Of a stretch of 64,000 bases of DNA, positions 63,658-64,000 are shown in pieces. Origin of the DNA: Kitasatospora papulosa (lineage in GTDB: Bacteria; Actinomycetota; Actinomycetes; Streptomycetales; Streptomycetaceae); contig NZ_JNYQ01000004.1 of the NCBI RefSeq assembly GCF_000717245.1, positions 186,001 to 250,000 on the forward strand, in the 5' to 3' direction. Both the position numbers and the translations under genes were made by a program. The notes below the pieces were generated by a model. That model was not told the DNA's origin. It saw only the letters and a program-made list of their open reading frames with translations, and did not search any database. The first letter of the stretch is position 1, and each line of letters starts with the position of its first letter.

Positions 63658-63685
63658 GAGGCCCCCGCCGGACGGCGGGGGCCTC
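63658..63685 (-). terminator. Stem-loop terminator after FG-GAP gene
   Basis: A perfect 12-bp stem (GAGGCCCCCGCC with GGCGGGGGCCTC) around GGAC, 48 bp past the stop at 63733. Confidence 0.8.
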
Positions 63686-63732
63686 GACCCGAGCGTGTGA
63701 GCGGGCCGGGAACCCGGCGCTCACCTGGTGTT

Positions 63733-64000
63733 TCAGCCGAAAAGGTTGTAGCTGCTCCAGCCGGTACCGAACGCGACACGTGTGGCGAAGATCGCACCGG
63801 AGGACTTGCCGTTGCCGGGGTAGAGCCAGAGCTTCCCCGCGGTGTCACGCCCCAGCAGGTCGGCGTGGCCGTCGCTGTTCACGTCACCGGTGGTGACGAG
63901 CGTGTTGAGGCCGCCGTACGTACCGACCTTCACCCGGGGCTCGAACGGCGCGGTGGCGCTGCTGGTGCCCTTGTAGAGGTAGAGCGAGCCGTCGGTCCCA
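63733..64000 (-). CDS. FG-GAP/VCBS repeat protein, 3' part only
   Basis: The reading frame is open to the right edge, so only the last about 89 residues are seen. Repeats such as DVNSDGHADLLGRDTAGKLWLYPGNG contain the Asp-x-Asn-x-Asp Ca-binding loops of FG-GAP beta-propeller blades, and a preceding blade has the DGSLYLYKG strand. Such proteins are usually secreted in Streptomyces. The function is not visible here. Confidence 0.8.
   Translation of the reverse strand, partial: GTDGSLYLYKGTSSATAPFEPRVKVGTYGGLNTLVTTGDVNSDGHADLLGRDTAGKLWLYPGNGKSSGAIFATRVAFGTGWSSYNLFG

Overview
The window looks like a Streptomyces chromosome. It is very GC-rich, has strong GC skew at third codon positions, uses GTG and TTG starts often, and carries genes restricted to or typical of the genus: scy-filP (polar cytoskeleton), chiS-chiR-chiC with DasR-type operator boxes, a DUF6230/DUF6114 secreted-protein operon, icmA, NucS and three tandem AIM24 genes. 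The order of the genes agrees with what I remember of the Streptomyces coelicolor core region around SCO5363-SCO5419, read in reverse. The first 4 kb (a toxin/immunity pair) looks like an accessory insert.

Layout. 0-4 kb: 3' end of a giant Ala-rich polymorphic toxin and its DUF4279 immunity gene. 4-7.2 kb: DUF6230-DUF6114-secreted protein operon with an unusually dyad-rich upstream region. 7.2-14.3 kb: TPR-thioredoxin, TetR, icmA, DUF3817, MarR, MFS exporter and a divergent ArsR-type regulator. 14.3-25 kb: a cellulose-synthase-like protein that has lost its catalytic motifs, a thiamine-binding/DUF3817 pair, three AIM24 genes, MarR, an OmpR-type two-component system facing a PepSY gene, meaB-thiolase, and methylmalonyl-CoA epimerase. 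25-34 kb: scy, filP and two duplicated ABC ATPase/permease pairs. 34-42 kb: a small zinc-binding protein, a luciferase-like flavin enzyme, an SCO5389-family protein, nucS, a P-loop/transmembrane protein, a STAS protein, 3-hydroxybutyryl-CoA dehydrogenase and PduO-type cobalamin adenosyltransferase. 42-47.5 kb: a membrane protein, chiS, chiR, chiC and DUF2550. 47.6-62.3 kb: the complete atpIBEFHAGDC operon preceded by rpmE, prfA, prmC, sua5, a phosphatase-like protein, glyA and a WecA/MraY-family transferase. 62.4-64 kb: an LCP cell-wall ligase and the 3' end of an FG-GAP repeat protein.

How the genes work together. A short-chain acyl-CoA and B12 theme recurs: icmA (mutase large subunit), meaB (its GTPase chaperone), mce, a PduO-type adenosyltransferase making adenosylcobalamin, thiolase and 3-hydroxybutyryl-CoA dehydrogenase. 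Chitin use is a compact regulon (ChiS/ChiR plus two DasR-like boxes flanking the -35 of chiC). Translation factors and F1Fo ATP synthase form the conserved core at the right.

The observations most worth a second look are three probable pseudo-enzymes or altered signalling proteins: the glycosyltransferase that lacks its DxD, TED and QxxRW motifs, the LMW-phosphatase with Cys replaced by Ser, and the STAS protein with Ala at the phospho-serine position. Also notable are the toxin/immunity module, a perfect 24-bp operator against the icmA start, matching TTACT..AGTAA dyads before the DUF6230 operon, a perfect 54-bp palindrome after nucS, and a 64-bp tandem duplication at the 3' end of the DUF2550 gene. 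No tRNA, rRNA, CRISPR array or insertion sequence was seen.
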